NCBI GenBank assembly: GCA_963920765.1
Contig: OY987250.1
Coordinates: 14,686,409 to 14,750,408 of the forward strand
Length of the DNA: 64,000 bases
Direction: 5' to 3'
DNA from: Ulota crispa
Lineage: Eukaryota; Streptophyta; Bryopsida; Orthotrichales; Orthotrichaceae
Below the pieces are notes generated by a model. It ran no database searches. It was not told the DNA's origin and worked only from the letters and a program-made list of their open reading frames with translations. Position 1 is the first letter of the stretch; each line of letters begins with the position of its first letter. Position numbers and translations under genes: made by a program. Shown here piece by piece: positions 21,029 to 31,354 of the stretch.

Positions 21029-24000
21029 CTATCTGAACAACGGTGGCAGAACTGCATGTAAATCAATATCCAGCTGCTCCAGATTCCTACAGTCAAACAG
21101 ACGTTGTTCGTAAGTACAAGGTTAGACCCAAATGTGAAGAAGCTCTAACTTGTTGTTTACTAAAAGCCAAAGATAATACAAAAACGAAAGACAGTCGTGC
21201 AAGTTCAAGAGGGTTATTCCGAATTAAAGCAAGCTTAATACGCGCTGAAAGGTGAGCCTCATAATAAATAATGATCATAAATCTGATGTCTCACAAGAGG
21301 TTCGAGCTGTGTACGGTCATAATAAACACAAAGATAATGAAAGGCGCACCTGGAGACATTACGTCCACGTTCAACTATACAAGGCACAAACCATAAACGC
21401 CGAATAGAAGATGCCTCCAATTGTATGAAGAAGCCATCCGTGTCTCCGTGTTTCCATTTCCTTGACCCAGATCCTTTCCACACCTGTCACAATATACTCA
21501 AGTAATGATTATGCAGGTAATTCAATGACAGCGAATCCCAAGTTATATCCACCATTAATTGAAGGACTCTTGATTATAGGAAACATGCCGCAGTAATGTG
21601 TCAAATTCAGCTTCAAACGCACTCTACGTTTACGAAAAAAGCAAGGACAACACGTGGAAATCTATGAAAATGATCGCTAGGTCACCTGCGGAAACGAAAT
21701 GCTTTTCTTCGACACAACAAGGCAGGCAGCACTCGATGATGAATCGACAACATACTGTCGCAAGAATGCCGCACAGCTGTTCAAGGTGTCAGGAGATTCA
21801 AATGCCTGAACAAACACCCTGTCATTGATTAGTTGAAACTGTAAAGAAACACTATCAAGATCACAGGATCACAGAACCAAAATATCGTATAACACCAGAA
21901 TTTGGAAAGTAAAACTACAACCCAGTGCTTACTTCTAGTACCGATGTAACTGCTGAACAAATGTGATATTGGCATCGTTCCTATTCAATGAAGTAACATT
22001 TTTCTATCCTACTACATGAAAGAAAAAACAAACAAGAGCCTTCACAGAGTTTCTAGAGGAGTTGAGAAACCCTACCTTTTCCACAGCAACATTGGGAAGA
22101 GTATCTTTGGCAACGTCTTTGCCCAAACAGAAACGAACATTAGCAGCAACCTTTCCACTGTCACTCCACTCTGTCAATGCTGTCTCAATTGTTTCTTTTA
22201 CAAAATTTCGTGTTTCGTCAGAGGTTCCTGCAGGAAGGGCCTTCTCCAAGACCTATCATTCCCCCAAACAGAGCCATTAGTTACCATGAAAAACAAGCGA
22301 TTCTAAATGCCAAATGCAAACTGAAATCTCCATGCCGGCCAAGAGAAGTCATACCGCATTTAATCGTGCTGGTTCAGAGTCAGAAACAGCTGAAGCTCCA
22401 TTAGCTTTAGAAGCTGGCTGGTTCCGCTTCTTCTCTCGCACCAGTTGTGTCAGTCTTTTCACTTTAGTTGCAACTTCTGAACTTTGAGGATTCTGAGCCA
22501 AAGCTTCTCGGTATGTGGTCAACGCCTTCAATCAGAATCACACACGATTGAATTTAGTTTAATTTAATCTGTCTATTCTGAACTGCAAAGTCTGTGCGTA
22601 CAAGAATTAGGTCACTGAAAATGATGCTTTCAAGGGGCCATAACCACCACCTCTTCATAACGTTCCAAAGCCTCCAAGGCACATCCCTTCCTGAAGAAGC
22701 CCTATCCCGTCCACACACCACCACCCTGATCTTGTTAAACCCGAGGCTCTTAGTAATTATTAGAAAATATGATATCGCACAATGCCTCATTGAAAGGTAG
22801 CCGCTTATTGTTTTAAACCTTTTTATGCAATAAGATAGCAACACCCATAACCATCATTGTACCCATAACCATCACCTCTAAAATCTTGAAAAATCTGTGG
22901 AAATGAATAGATGTAATTACAAAGATGTAAGATAGTAGTCCAGGCATTAAAACTGCCCACCTTCTCAAATGTTCCCTTGCTGTACATGCTTTTTTTCATA
23001 GGTTTCAAAATGTACAAGGAGTGTACATTTGAGGAGGTGGGCAGTATTAGAGACTTATGACCTTTCCAATTCAAAATTTTATACCTAATTCCACAGAGCT
23101 CCAAAAAATATGAAATAACTTGGGTTAGATGTCAATTCTTCTTATCTTTCAAGGAAAACTTACAGAAAAATAGTTCAAGAAGTTTCACCTCCCAAAATTC
23201 AGTTTCAGCCCTTAGATGGACGGTTTATGAGCACACTACCTTACAGTGCAATTGCAATCGGCTCTTTAAAAATTCACAGCTTATTCTCACGGTATCCAAA
23301 AAATACATGAAAACATGACCCTAATCAACAATATTGTGATGATTTGGACATCTCGATTAGGACATTTTAAACATAGTAGTGTTGATTAGGACATGTTTAT
23401 GTTGATTAGGACCACTTGATTAGGACCCATTTTCTCCTAGTGAAATAAGACATTCAAAAGTTCAATCTCATCATTTTTCTCTTGCTAATAGGATCCTATA
23501 ATTTGCTAGATGATTATATCATGTTCAAAACACTTATTTTGACGGTTATGGATGCTGCTACCTTAGGTAGACTACACTAAGCACGCCAGCAATCAAAAGC
23601 GGAATCACGGTCATAGGAGTACATTCTCAAGGTTAAACCCTAAACTGACAAGAATTCGTCAAAAACGAAGCTAATTCATGCACAACGCACAGTCTCGAAA
23701 GCATCTCGAAAAACAGATGGACAAAAATAAAAGGATGCAGAGCAAGACCTTCTCCCAAGTAGGTTTCAACTTGATTGTCATCTCAGCATCAGCGAGCGCT
23801 TTCGTCAACTTAACCAAGTTTAAGAAAGCCGCCGATCGGTTGCTGCACACAAAAAGATTGAAAAATCACTGAACCGATCATCGAAAGGAAATTAGTAAAA
23901 GAAATTAGTGAAAGAAATTAGTGAAAGAAATTAGGGTTAGCAATTGTCACCTGTAGAGTGCGGCATTTTCCGGATCCAATTTGATGGCCTGTGTGTAGAG

Positions 24001-24087
24001 AGCCGCGGCTTTGAGGTAATTGGCGGCCTTGAATTGCACGTTTCCTTGGTCTTTCAAGGAGGCCGCAGCGGAGGGCGTGACCTCCAT
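21029..24087 (-). CDS. TPR-domain protein of a plant family (8 exons, 313 aa)
   Basis: Proposed exons: 24087-23951, 23842-23749, 22701-22651, 22525-22355, 22252-22076, 21805-21686, 21483-21350 and 21086-21029. All phases agree and give 313 residues. Residues 10-95 form a three-repeat TPR (SLKDQGNVQFKAANYLKAAALY, YSNRSAAFL, GFFRKGCALEALERYEE), the fold used by Hsp70/Hsp90 co-chaperones. The C-terminal half is a conserved plant domain: NFVKETIETALTEW, AFESPDTLNSCAAFLRQYV, VWKGSGSRKWKHGDTDGFF, RRLWFVP, and a final LEQLDIDLHAVLPPLFR. I know this arrangement from plant TPR proteins but not a firm function, so no symbol is given. The start is the only ATG ahead of the first TPR. Introns 2 and others are enlarged by repeats. 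Confidence 0.85.
22952..23243. repeat. TIR repeat in TPR gene intron 2
   Basis: Bases 22952-22972 (ACTGCCCACCTTCTCAAATG) and 23025-23045 are an inverted pair. The rest, 23045-23243, matches the repeat at 62397-62690 in reverse orientation (shared CCAAAAAATATGAAA, GGTTTATGAGC) and ends ACTACCTTA. The region seems to be one small element next to, or overlapping, a hairpin. Confidence 0.55.
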
Positions 24088-24410
24088 TGATGCGCGGAGA
24101 GCCGGGGACAAGAAAGTGAAAGATGTTGATTGGTTTTGAATTGTGAAGCTGAAGAGAATGGGAGGAGGTTCAGCTAAAGATTGTCAGGAAAAGAAGCGTG
24201 GCAAAATGGAATAAGCTTAACGAAGATTTGAAGAGCGATGGCGATGCGCTGCGATGCACGGGACACGCACCGAGACGGCTCCGGAGAGAGACCACAGACA
24301 GAGTTTGGCCACGGGCTTCGGTGCCCGAGGTAGTCTTCACACTGACGGTCTCATGACCGTCGTCTGTCCCCATTTCCGCACACCCTGACAAGGAGAGGAG
24401 CAGTGAAAAT

Positions 24411-24454
<44 letters not shown>

Positions 24455-24494
24455 AATTATTGCTTTTTTGCTATGCCAAAATTGGTGTGGCAAA
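24088..24494. other. TPR gene upstream region with a 40-base poly-T run
   Basis: This flank lies upstream of the TPR start. A pure T tract of 40 bases occupies 24412-24451. It produces a spurious poly-Lys frame on the minus strand, which I reject. The tract may be the A-tail of an old retroposed sequence on the minus strand or simple slippage; no SINE or LINE body was recognised beside it. Confidence 0.45.
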
Positions 24495-24814
24495 GGGCCG
24501 GTTCAGACTATGTCCCAAATCCCAAGTTCTACTAAAATCTGAGAATTTGATTGGCGGAAAGGCGAAAGATGGGACTTCGAGTTTCAGACTATGTCCCACG
24601 TCCCACATCCCACTTGCTTACATGGAGCCTACATGGCAGTACTTTTCCAAGTTTTGGCGCCAAAAAAAGTGAGACTTCACTCCAAGATTGAGTTTAGCAT
24701 TTTGGTGACCCATCTTTTTGCCCAAGTCCCATCTTTCTTAGCCCAGAAAGATGGGACTTTGCATTCCCGTGGAAATTCGTGAACTGGGACTTGGGACCTA
24801 GTCTAAACCGGCCC
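24495..24814. mobile_element. Miniature TIR element, GGGCCGGTTCAGACT family (320 bp)
   Basis: Left end GGGCCGGTTCAGACTATGTC and right end AGTCTAAACCGGCCC form a TIR of about 15 bases with one mismatch. The words GGGACTT and AAGTCCCA repeat inside. Degenerate copies lie at 18038-18268 and 11385-11560. The superfamily was not determined and the target duplication is unclear. Confidence 0.7.
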
Positions 24815-24839
24815 TAATTGTTCTATAGTATTTTTTGAA

Positions 24840-25305
24840 AAATGTAAAAGGGCATTGATATGTGCACCACACCCTTTGAACTATTGTATAGCACCCTTTG
24901 AACTACTGGACCACACCCCCGGGGTAAATTTCAGATTTCTACCATCACAAAGTTGAATTTGAGAAATTTGAATTTAGATTTGGACTTAGAGACCACAATT
25001 TAGTCTAGAACCATAAAAAAATTGCAATTCAACAATACCCAATGAAAAAGTTTATCTTTTTTTCCAAACAAAAGTAAAAGTAACACTTTTCTCACTAGCT
25101 AAACTTTTTCATTGGGTGTTGTTGAATTGCAACTTTTTTTATGGTTCTAGACTAAATCATGGTATCTAAGTCCAAATCTGAATTCTAAATTCTCAAATTC
25201 AGCTTTTAAAGGGAAGAAATCTAAATTTTACCCCAGAGTGTGGTACAATCGTTCAAAGGGTGTGGTACGCATATCAATTTCCAATGTAAAATATTTAGCC
25301 AACTT
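24840..25305. mobile_element. Foldback element with about 200-base arms
   Basis: The left arm (about 24855-25050) and right arm (about 25095-25290) are reverse complements with roughly 85-90 percent match by eye. Shared blocks include ACCACACCCTTTGAAC, TAGTCTAGAACCATAAAAAA and CCCAATGAAAAAGTTTA. Loop of about 45 bases. No coding frame. Such structures arise as MITEs or from inverted duplications and can give hairpin RNA. Confidence 0.75.
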
Positions 25306-26367
25306 TTATACACAAATTTGGGAGTAGAAGCCTAGATTTCAAGGTTCCACTTGATGTCGCCTCATCCTACTAGAGCAATATTCTAATTTCTCACAAACCC
25401 ATCATAAGATTTAGCTTTGATGAAAGGTTGAAAGCATCCAACTTTACATATGTAAAAAAAAATGTAGCCATCTTTGTTACTCAACCATTTTTTGATTAGA
25501 AAAAAAGCTAAGGCCACTTCATCCAAAACATTTTCACTGGAGAGGAGCATAGAGCAGCTCTAGCCCAAGGTTTTAATTTTTAATTTTGCTAGTGTAGAGC
25601 GATCGGCACCCTAGAATGCACGCAGGTAAGAACATCATCAATGTGTACACTCAAAAAGAGACGGGCTTGCATTTTGCTTGGTGGGGGCCATTTTAGCGAG
25701 AAGTTTGGGTTTTTGAGGGCTCCAACGTAGCCACCGGAATAGAAACATCAGACCTGACTCCGTTAAAACCACCTCTTGGAGCGGCATATTGTCTCATCTT
25801 CCTTTGCCCTAGCTAGTTTTCCCAATGCACACTGCATTTGCTAACGAAGTAACATGTTGCTTGTGATAGCTAACAATAGCTTGCAATTTCCTAGCAACAA
25901 CTTGCAAGTACTTGCGTTCTTCTACTACCGTGCTTGAATCTACAGTGGGGAGTTGCGTCAACATTGGGAGGATCCAGCGGGTGAAAGAAACTGCATACTT
26001 AAGGGGCAAGGAGAGGCGCAAGACCGGCTACTTCTGAGTCCCATTTGCATTGTACACATTGATGATGCTCTAAGGAAAATTTGGCTAAAAATGGAAATAA
26101 TGAATGATAAGCAAAAGCTCATCCAAACAACTACTAATATAAGCTACTTTCATCCAAAATTTGGCGAGCTGGGTCCTTGCTCCGAGAGGGATATGACGAT
26201 TTCATCCAATTTTTCACCCAAATTTCTTAGTGTGTGTAGCCAGTGGCCTTTTGAAGTAAGGTTTTGGCAAAAATTTGCCTATAAATTAAACATTGCTCTA
26301 ACCTTGCACTTCATACTTGACACTCCGAGACATCTGTTTTTGAAGGGCTCGCAAAATTCTTGCTCTC
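25306..26367. other. Dispersed repeat sequence, no gene recognised
   Basis: Bases 26040-26290 match 57120-57370 in reverse orientation (shared AAGTACTTTCATCCAAAAT-type blocks and GGCAAAAATTTGCC), so this is a dispersed repeat. A 70-codon minus-strand frame at 25809-26021 (TRWILPMLTQLPTVDSS ...) has protein-like character but no recognised family. Confidence 0.4.
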
Positions 26368-26790
26368 TAAGGTATGAAGCACCTAAATGTGACACTTACC
26401 TCAAATGTGGTAATATGGAGGGTCTTTTGAGAATGTAATGGCATTTGTCTATTAGGAAATGGGTATAGATTCAAGCAAAATTGTTTTTGGAATTTTCTAA
26501 GATTGTATGAATAAATTATGAATTGTTGAAGGTCACTCCCTAGATTCGCCTATTATGGACACTAGACCCTTGAAAAAGTGATAACAACAAGACCATGTCA
26601 TGACAACAAAAAGAACATGTCACATCCAATCAAAAATTGCCACCTACACACTTTCTATTCCCTTATGTCAACTTGCGTGTCTACTTTGGGTGCATTTGTG
26701 TCTTGCTTGAGTGCAAGAGTGTCCACTTTAGGTTTAATTTTAGATGCCGCAAAATGGCTAGTATTGCAATTGGGTGCTCCTAGTACCTTA
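26368..26790. mobile_element. TIR element, TAAGGT...ACCTTA family (423 bp)
   Basis: Begins TAAGGTATGAAGCACCTAA and ends TTGGGTGCTCCTAGTACCTTA. It is the inverted counterpart of 20087-20515 over its full length. Confidence 0.7.
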
Positions 26791-27626
26791 ATCATGCATT
26801 TCAAACATGGCTCTTACACTCCAAGCATGCACCATAAATGGTCATTTGATCTTGCACCAAAGGGAATATAGGAGAAAACTCACTAAAGTTAGGATGAATA
26901 GTGTTTTGAAGGGTCATTGCTTTGACACTCTAAAATGGAGTGCCATGAGAAAATTTTGAGGGGCCTTGAGCATTTATCATCTGTGCTTGGAATGTGTCAG
27001 ATCTTGCCAATGCAAGGGTGGAGAAGCTCTAAGTAGGGTCTGGGGAGAACCAGCATTTAGGGCTAGTTTTGGAACCGGAGGCCTATCTAGGGTGACTACA
27101 AGCAGAACAAAGAATTTTTTTTTGAAATCTTCATGACTTGTAGAGTTTAGAAAGTAATCTCCAATTTTGGGTCTAAACCCTCCAAGGATGTAGTTTGACT
27201 TTGGAGAATTGGAGACTAGACGTTCAAGCTAGACGTCCAGGCCGGACTCCTCCAACCCCACATGGAAACTAACCCTTAGTATATTGTCAGCCGGTTGAAA
27301 TTTAAAAGAAAAAAAGGGTTGAATTGGAAAAAAAATAAGTTGAACTTTGAAATTGGCTGATAAAAAAACCGACCATTTAAAACATTAAAAAATAGTGATA
27401 GTGTACTACAGGTTAGATATAGGAAATTTGTAGAAAATAACTGGTGCATACTTGTGAAAAATTAGTTGAAAATAGGAAGTGCCAAAATCTCTCCCCAAAC
27501 ACTAGTTTGGGGGAAATTGGCTTTTCATGTATTGTTAGCTGGTTGAAGTCTCTAAATTTTGAAACCACAAAAAAATATGGCTTGGTATTTCAAAAAAAGA
27601 CGAATTATAAAATATTACAATTTTAA
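26791..27626. other. No feature recognised
   Basis: Spacer between two transposons. A short internal repeat around TTGAAATTTAAAAG and two TAGACGT words near 27217-27235 were noted. No gene or TIR pair was identified. Confidence 0.3.
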
Positions 27627-27628
27627 TA

Positions 27629-28834
27629 CCCCCTCCGTCCCAAAATGATCTTCTTGATGGCCTTTTTATAGTGTCCCAAAATGATCTTCTTGTTGGAAGA
27701 GGAAGAAAGCTAGCGACACTTGTATAGTTGGGTAGAATAAGTTTCTATCCATCCCCATTTTACTATTCAAAAGACTTAGCATTTTATAGAATGTAGTTGG
27801 TCTTTTTGTATCTTGTATCACTAAGCTTTAGTTCCTACACAATCCTAATCAAGCATTCCAAATTTGAGTTCCAAAAAATCAAAATCCTATTTTTGGTGAA
27901 TTATTTTAGATAAAACTCATGGTTTTATATGATAATTGATTAAAAAACATTGGTAATGAATTTTTGAGATTTGATTGCATGGGTATGAAGGAAACATCCA
28001 TGTACACATCTTTCCTTCTAACAAAAATCTCCAAAAAGTTTCAAAATTCTTCCTATAGAGATTTTAATGTTGAAGTGATCATAATCAAATTTAGTAAAAT
28101 TGATATTTCTTTATGGTAATTAGATTTTGCTAATTGACTCATACACTATGATTAAGTTTGTACCTTTGAGCCAAAAGTTAATTAAAATTTAAAAATATAC
28201 ATTTTACTAAATTTGGTCATGATCACCTCAACACTATAATCTCTATAGAAGGAAATTTAAAACCTTTTTAAGATTCTTGTTAGAAGGAAAGATATGCTTA
28301 TAGATGTTTCCTACATATCCATGCAATCAAATCTCAAAAATTCATCACCAATGTTTTTTAATCAATTATCATATAAAACCATGAGTTTTATCTAAAATAA
28401 TTCACCAAAAATAGGATTTTGATTTTTTGGAATTCAAATTTGGAATGCTTGATTAGGATTGTGTAGGAACTAAAGCTTAGTGATACAAAATACAAAAAGA
28501 CCAATTGCATTCTATAAAATGCTAAGACTTTTGAATAGTAGAATGGGGTGGACAGAAAATTTATTCTACCCCATTGTACATAGTCTAAAAACATGGGCAT
28601 GCTAACCAATCCCATGCCATCAAGTGAGTGGCCATTGGTGCTCTTCAAAAATGTCTCAAAAATCCAATTTTCAAGCACTTTGAAACCATACTTTGAAAAC
28701 TAATTTAAAACTCAAATTTTGAGAACAATAAGAGGACATCAAACTCTATTCATAGGTCAATTTTTTTTGAAAAATGTTTCTTTTCAAGCTTAATCTATAA
28801 CATTTTGTGTAAGATCATTTTGGGACGGAGGGAG
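27629..28834. mobile_element. Stowaway/mariner-like foldback element (1.2 kb)
   Basis: The TIR CCCCTCCGTCCCAAAATGAT pairs with ATCATTTTGGGACGGAGGG, the classic Stowaway (Tc1/mariner) terminus CTCCCTCCGTCCC. TA flanks both ends (27627-27628 and 28835-28836), the expected target duplication. Unlike ordinary Stowaway MITEs it is 1,206 bases long and is almost entirely a foldback: 27770-28180 and 28190-28560 are reverse complements by eye (shared TCACTAAGCTTTAG, TGAGTTTTATCTAAAATAAT, TTTCCTTCTAAC). No transposase frame is present. Fragments of the family occur at 1-55 and about 56435-56600. Confidence 0.85.
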
Positions 28835-28836
28835 TA

Positions 28837-29079
28837 TGTTTTAATCTCCAAACACTAAAGCCCAAGGATCTCTCCTTGCCGGCTTGGGTTGGTGGGAAGA
28901 GCGGACTCCCTAATAACAAAGCAGTAAGCTTACACATGGCTTCAATATTGCTTGTGCAACTTCGTCGTCGTCATTGCTTCGTCGTCGTCGTCAAATGCTG
29001 CATGTTGTGAATTAGGGTTAGGGTTTAGAGCACGTCCTTGATCGTGTTGTTCCGTTTTTCGATTCGATTTCGCCAAGGC
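28837..29079. promoter_or_regulatory. Upstream region of the Cactin remnant with telo-box-like motif
   Basis: Contains a short CGTCGT microsatellite (28964-28994) and GGGTTAGGGTTTAG at about 29015-29029. The AGGGTTT telo-box is common in promoters of plant housekeeping and RNA-processing genes. Its presence suggests that the genuine Cactin promoter, not just a retrocopied cDNA, is here. The role is inferred from the motif only. Confidence 0.4.
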
Positions 29080-30040
29080 ATGGGACATCGAAGAGAGAGG
29101 AAGAAGGAGAGACGGAGACGACGAAGAGAAACGGATTCAGAGGACAGTGACGATTCCCCGAAGTTTACTGAAGAGGAGCTTCGAGAGTACGAAGCCAGGA
29201 AAGGGCACAAGAAGGCGATGAAAGTGGCCAAGAGGATGAAAACCTCGAGCGTCTCAAGATACTCCAACGACAGCAATCCTTTTACCGACTCGAATCTAAC
29301 GGAGAGCTTCGTATGGAGAAAGAAGATCGAACACGACATCAATCACGGGTCTAATTCCGTCGGAGAAGAAGCGACAACTGGAGCGAATGGCCGAAATTGA
29401 GAAGGTGAAGAAGCGGAGAGAGGAGCGCGCAATCAACCAAGCGCAGCATGAGGACCTCTCAAAATAAACATGTTGATTTCGACCAAAGTCACCAATTTCC
29501 ATTAAAATGAGAGTTTTTAGCTCGAATTGAGCTGAATTGACCTAAAACCTTGCAATTTTAGGTCAAATCTGACAGGTTTTATGTCGATTAAGCTCGATTC
29601 GAGCAAAATTGACATTATTTTTTTTGAATTTTGGGTAAATTACCTCTCATCCCACTGGAAATTTCTCATTATAACGAATATGGCTTCCTGGCAGGAATCC
29701 TAAGTATTTCATCAGGGTGCACACAGGTTATGAATGGAACAAATATAATCAGACTCACTATGATCATGACAACCCTCCCCCGAAGTTCGTGCAAGGGTAC
29801 AAGTTCAACATTTTTTATCCTGATCTTGTGGATAAGATTAAGGCGCCCACAATTTTCTTTGATGGGGATGGTGGCACTAGAGAAACATGTGTGATTCGCT
29901 TCCAAGCTGGCCCTCCGTACGAGGACATTGCATTTCCGATTGTGAACAAGAAGTGGGATAAGAAGGGATTGAAGTGCACGTTTGAGCGGGGCATCTTGCA
30001 TGTGTATTTCAATTTTGAGCGACACAGGTATCGGCGTTAA
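29080..30040 (+). pseudogene. CACTIN: Cactin (spliceosome-associated), gutted: both ends kept, middle lost
   Basis: Cactin is a nuclear splicing cofactor of about 600-750 residues. The N-terminal block (29080-29452) has the RS-like basic start MGHRRERKKERRRRRRE, then YEARKGHKKAMKVAKRMKT, VSRYSNDSNPFTDSNL and FVWRKKIE. A small frame break near 29345-29365 follows, then ERMAEIEKVKKRREERA and AQHE. The C-terminal block (29696-30040) has NPKYFIRVHTGYEWNKYNQT, HYDHDNPPPKFVQGYKFNIF and the strictly conserved end FERGILHVYFNFERHRYRR with its stop. The central roughly 400 residues (mid-domain) are absent. In their place is a partial miniature transposon (29453-29685). No introns interrupt either block. 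Almost certainly non-functional as Cactin, unless splicing to distant exons occurs. Confidence 0.85.
29453..29685. mobile_element. Partial miniature element (family of 18520-18825) inside Cactin
   Basis: It matches 18520-18825 in reverse orientation from CTCTCAAAATAAA through to CTCATTATAACGAATATGG. The TIR at the C-terminal side is present. The other TIR (about 30 bases) is missing, and the element begins abruptly right after Cactin codons for AQHE. This suggests that a deletion removed one TIR together with the middle of the gene. Confidence 0.75.
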
Positions 30041-31354
30041 AAGGACACCGGCTCTTGCATGGGACAGAGAGCTCTTTTCAGGTTGCGAAACTTTGCGGTA
30101 AGTTGGACACTAGATTGCAAGGTGTTATCAAAGAAACATTGATCTCTAGCAGTTCAAGCTCATTATATTGAAAGGATTCTTGAGTGTTTGAAACAGTTTT
30201 TGCAAAGGCCCAGGCTTTCCTTTGTAAAGTCATCAAGTTGATGTCACTTTCACTTTGTGTTCTCCGTTATTGGTTCTGTGACCCTGGTCTTCTTGAGTTT
30301 GGGCTTCACGCCACAAAGCATTGTGAATTGGATTCTCTTTGAGCTCCAAAAATTCCAAGTTCTCCTTTATCAGTCTTTGCTGTAATCCGCTTATTCTGGC
30401 ATAGTTTTGTCAATGATTTTCCTAATCTTCGTGTCAGCTTCTGAGGTTCACAATGCCTGCTCTTGTCTGCTCGACTCACAGTCATGTATCGTGTTTGGTG
30501 AGCAGCAATACAGGGGTTAAGTTGATTGGAAATCATTTTATATAACACGAGTACCCTTGTCTTCGTTTTCCTCAACATCAAAATACTCTGCCAAAGATGT
30601 GATTCACCAGGGTATCCGTTGGTGAAGGAGTCAGTCCTAAATGCTTGTGTACACCTTTCCCGTGGTTGGGCTTGGTGAAGCATGGGTTGGTCGAGAAGAG
30701 CTCTTTTACATTGAGAGGGAGTATTCCATTTCAGTAGAGCTCCTCCTCCATTCTTTGACACGCAGGTTCATGTTTAAACCGGAAGCCATTACTGTCTTCA
30801 GTTCCTTTCTTCATAGTTTCTTTGGGTGGTGTTTTTGTTTGCTTAGTAGTTTAATCCATCATCATCAAAATTTCTTGTCATGACTTGCACTAACCAGATT
30901 TTCGCCCATTATAATAACAAATCCATCTTTGTACATTTCAGATATTTTGGGAATTGTGTCGGTGTGTTTTGAGGGACGTCTACTAGGCATTACTTCACTT
31001 GCAGGAGCAGAAGGCCGTGCATACAGTTGAGACTCTTATAAGCCAATCCTTGATGCCAATTGGTGCAATATCTTCAGTTCTTTACGTAGGATGAGCCTTT
31101 CTACTCGTGGTTCCACCAATGTAATGCAATTGAGCCTTGAGCTTGCCTTGTGCATAATTGCTTTACAGTGAAGAAGCCTCTTGGTGTAGTGGCTTACTTT
31201 ATACAAATAGAAAGGAATCAAGGTGTTTCACTGCCGATGACATGAAATTTCTTTAAGCACCTGTACAACCAAGTTACTTCTTATGCTTCATTTCTTCATG
31301 ACCATCCAATTAGTGGCAGGCAAGCTCTGCTCCAAGCACTAATCAAGTCGGTGT
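30041..31354. other. No gene recognised
   Basis: The stretch lies between the Cactin stop and the end of the coiled-coil gene. It is less AT-rich than the transposon areas and may contain 3' UTR sequence. The plus frame at 30641-30883 and minus frame at 30306-30761 show no recognised motif. A donor-like site was not convincing. Confidence 0.35.

Noticed and set aside
24170-24493. 107-codon minus frame with a poly-Lys run
   Set aside because: Created by the 40-base poly-T tract; no family and no splice logic.
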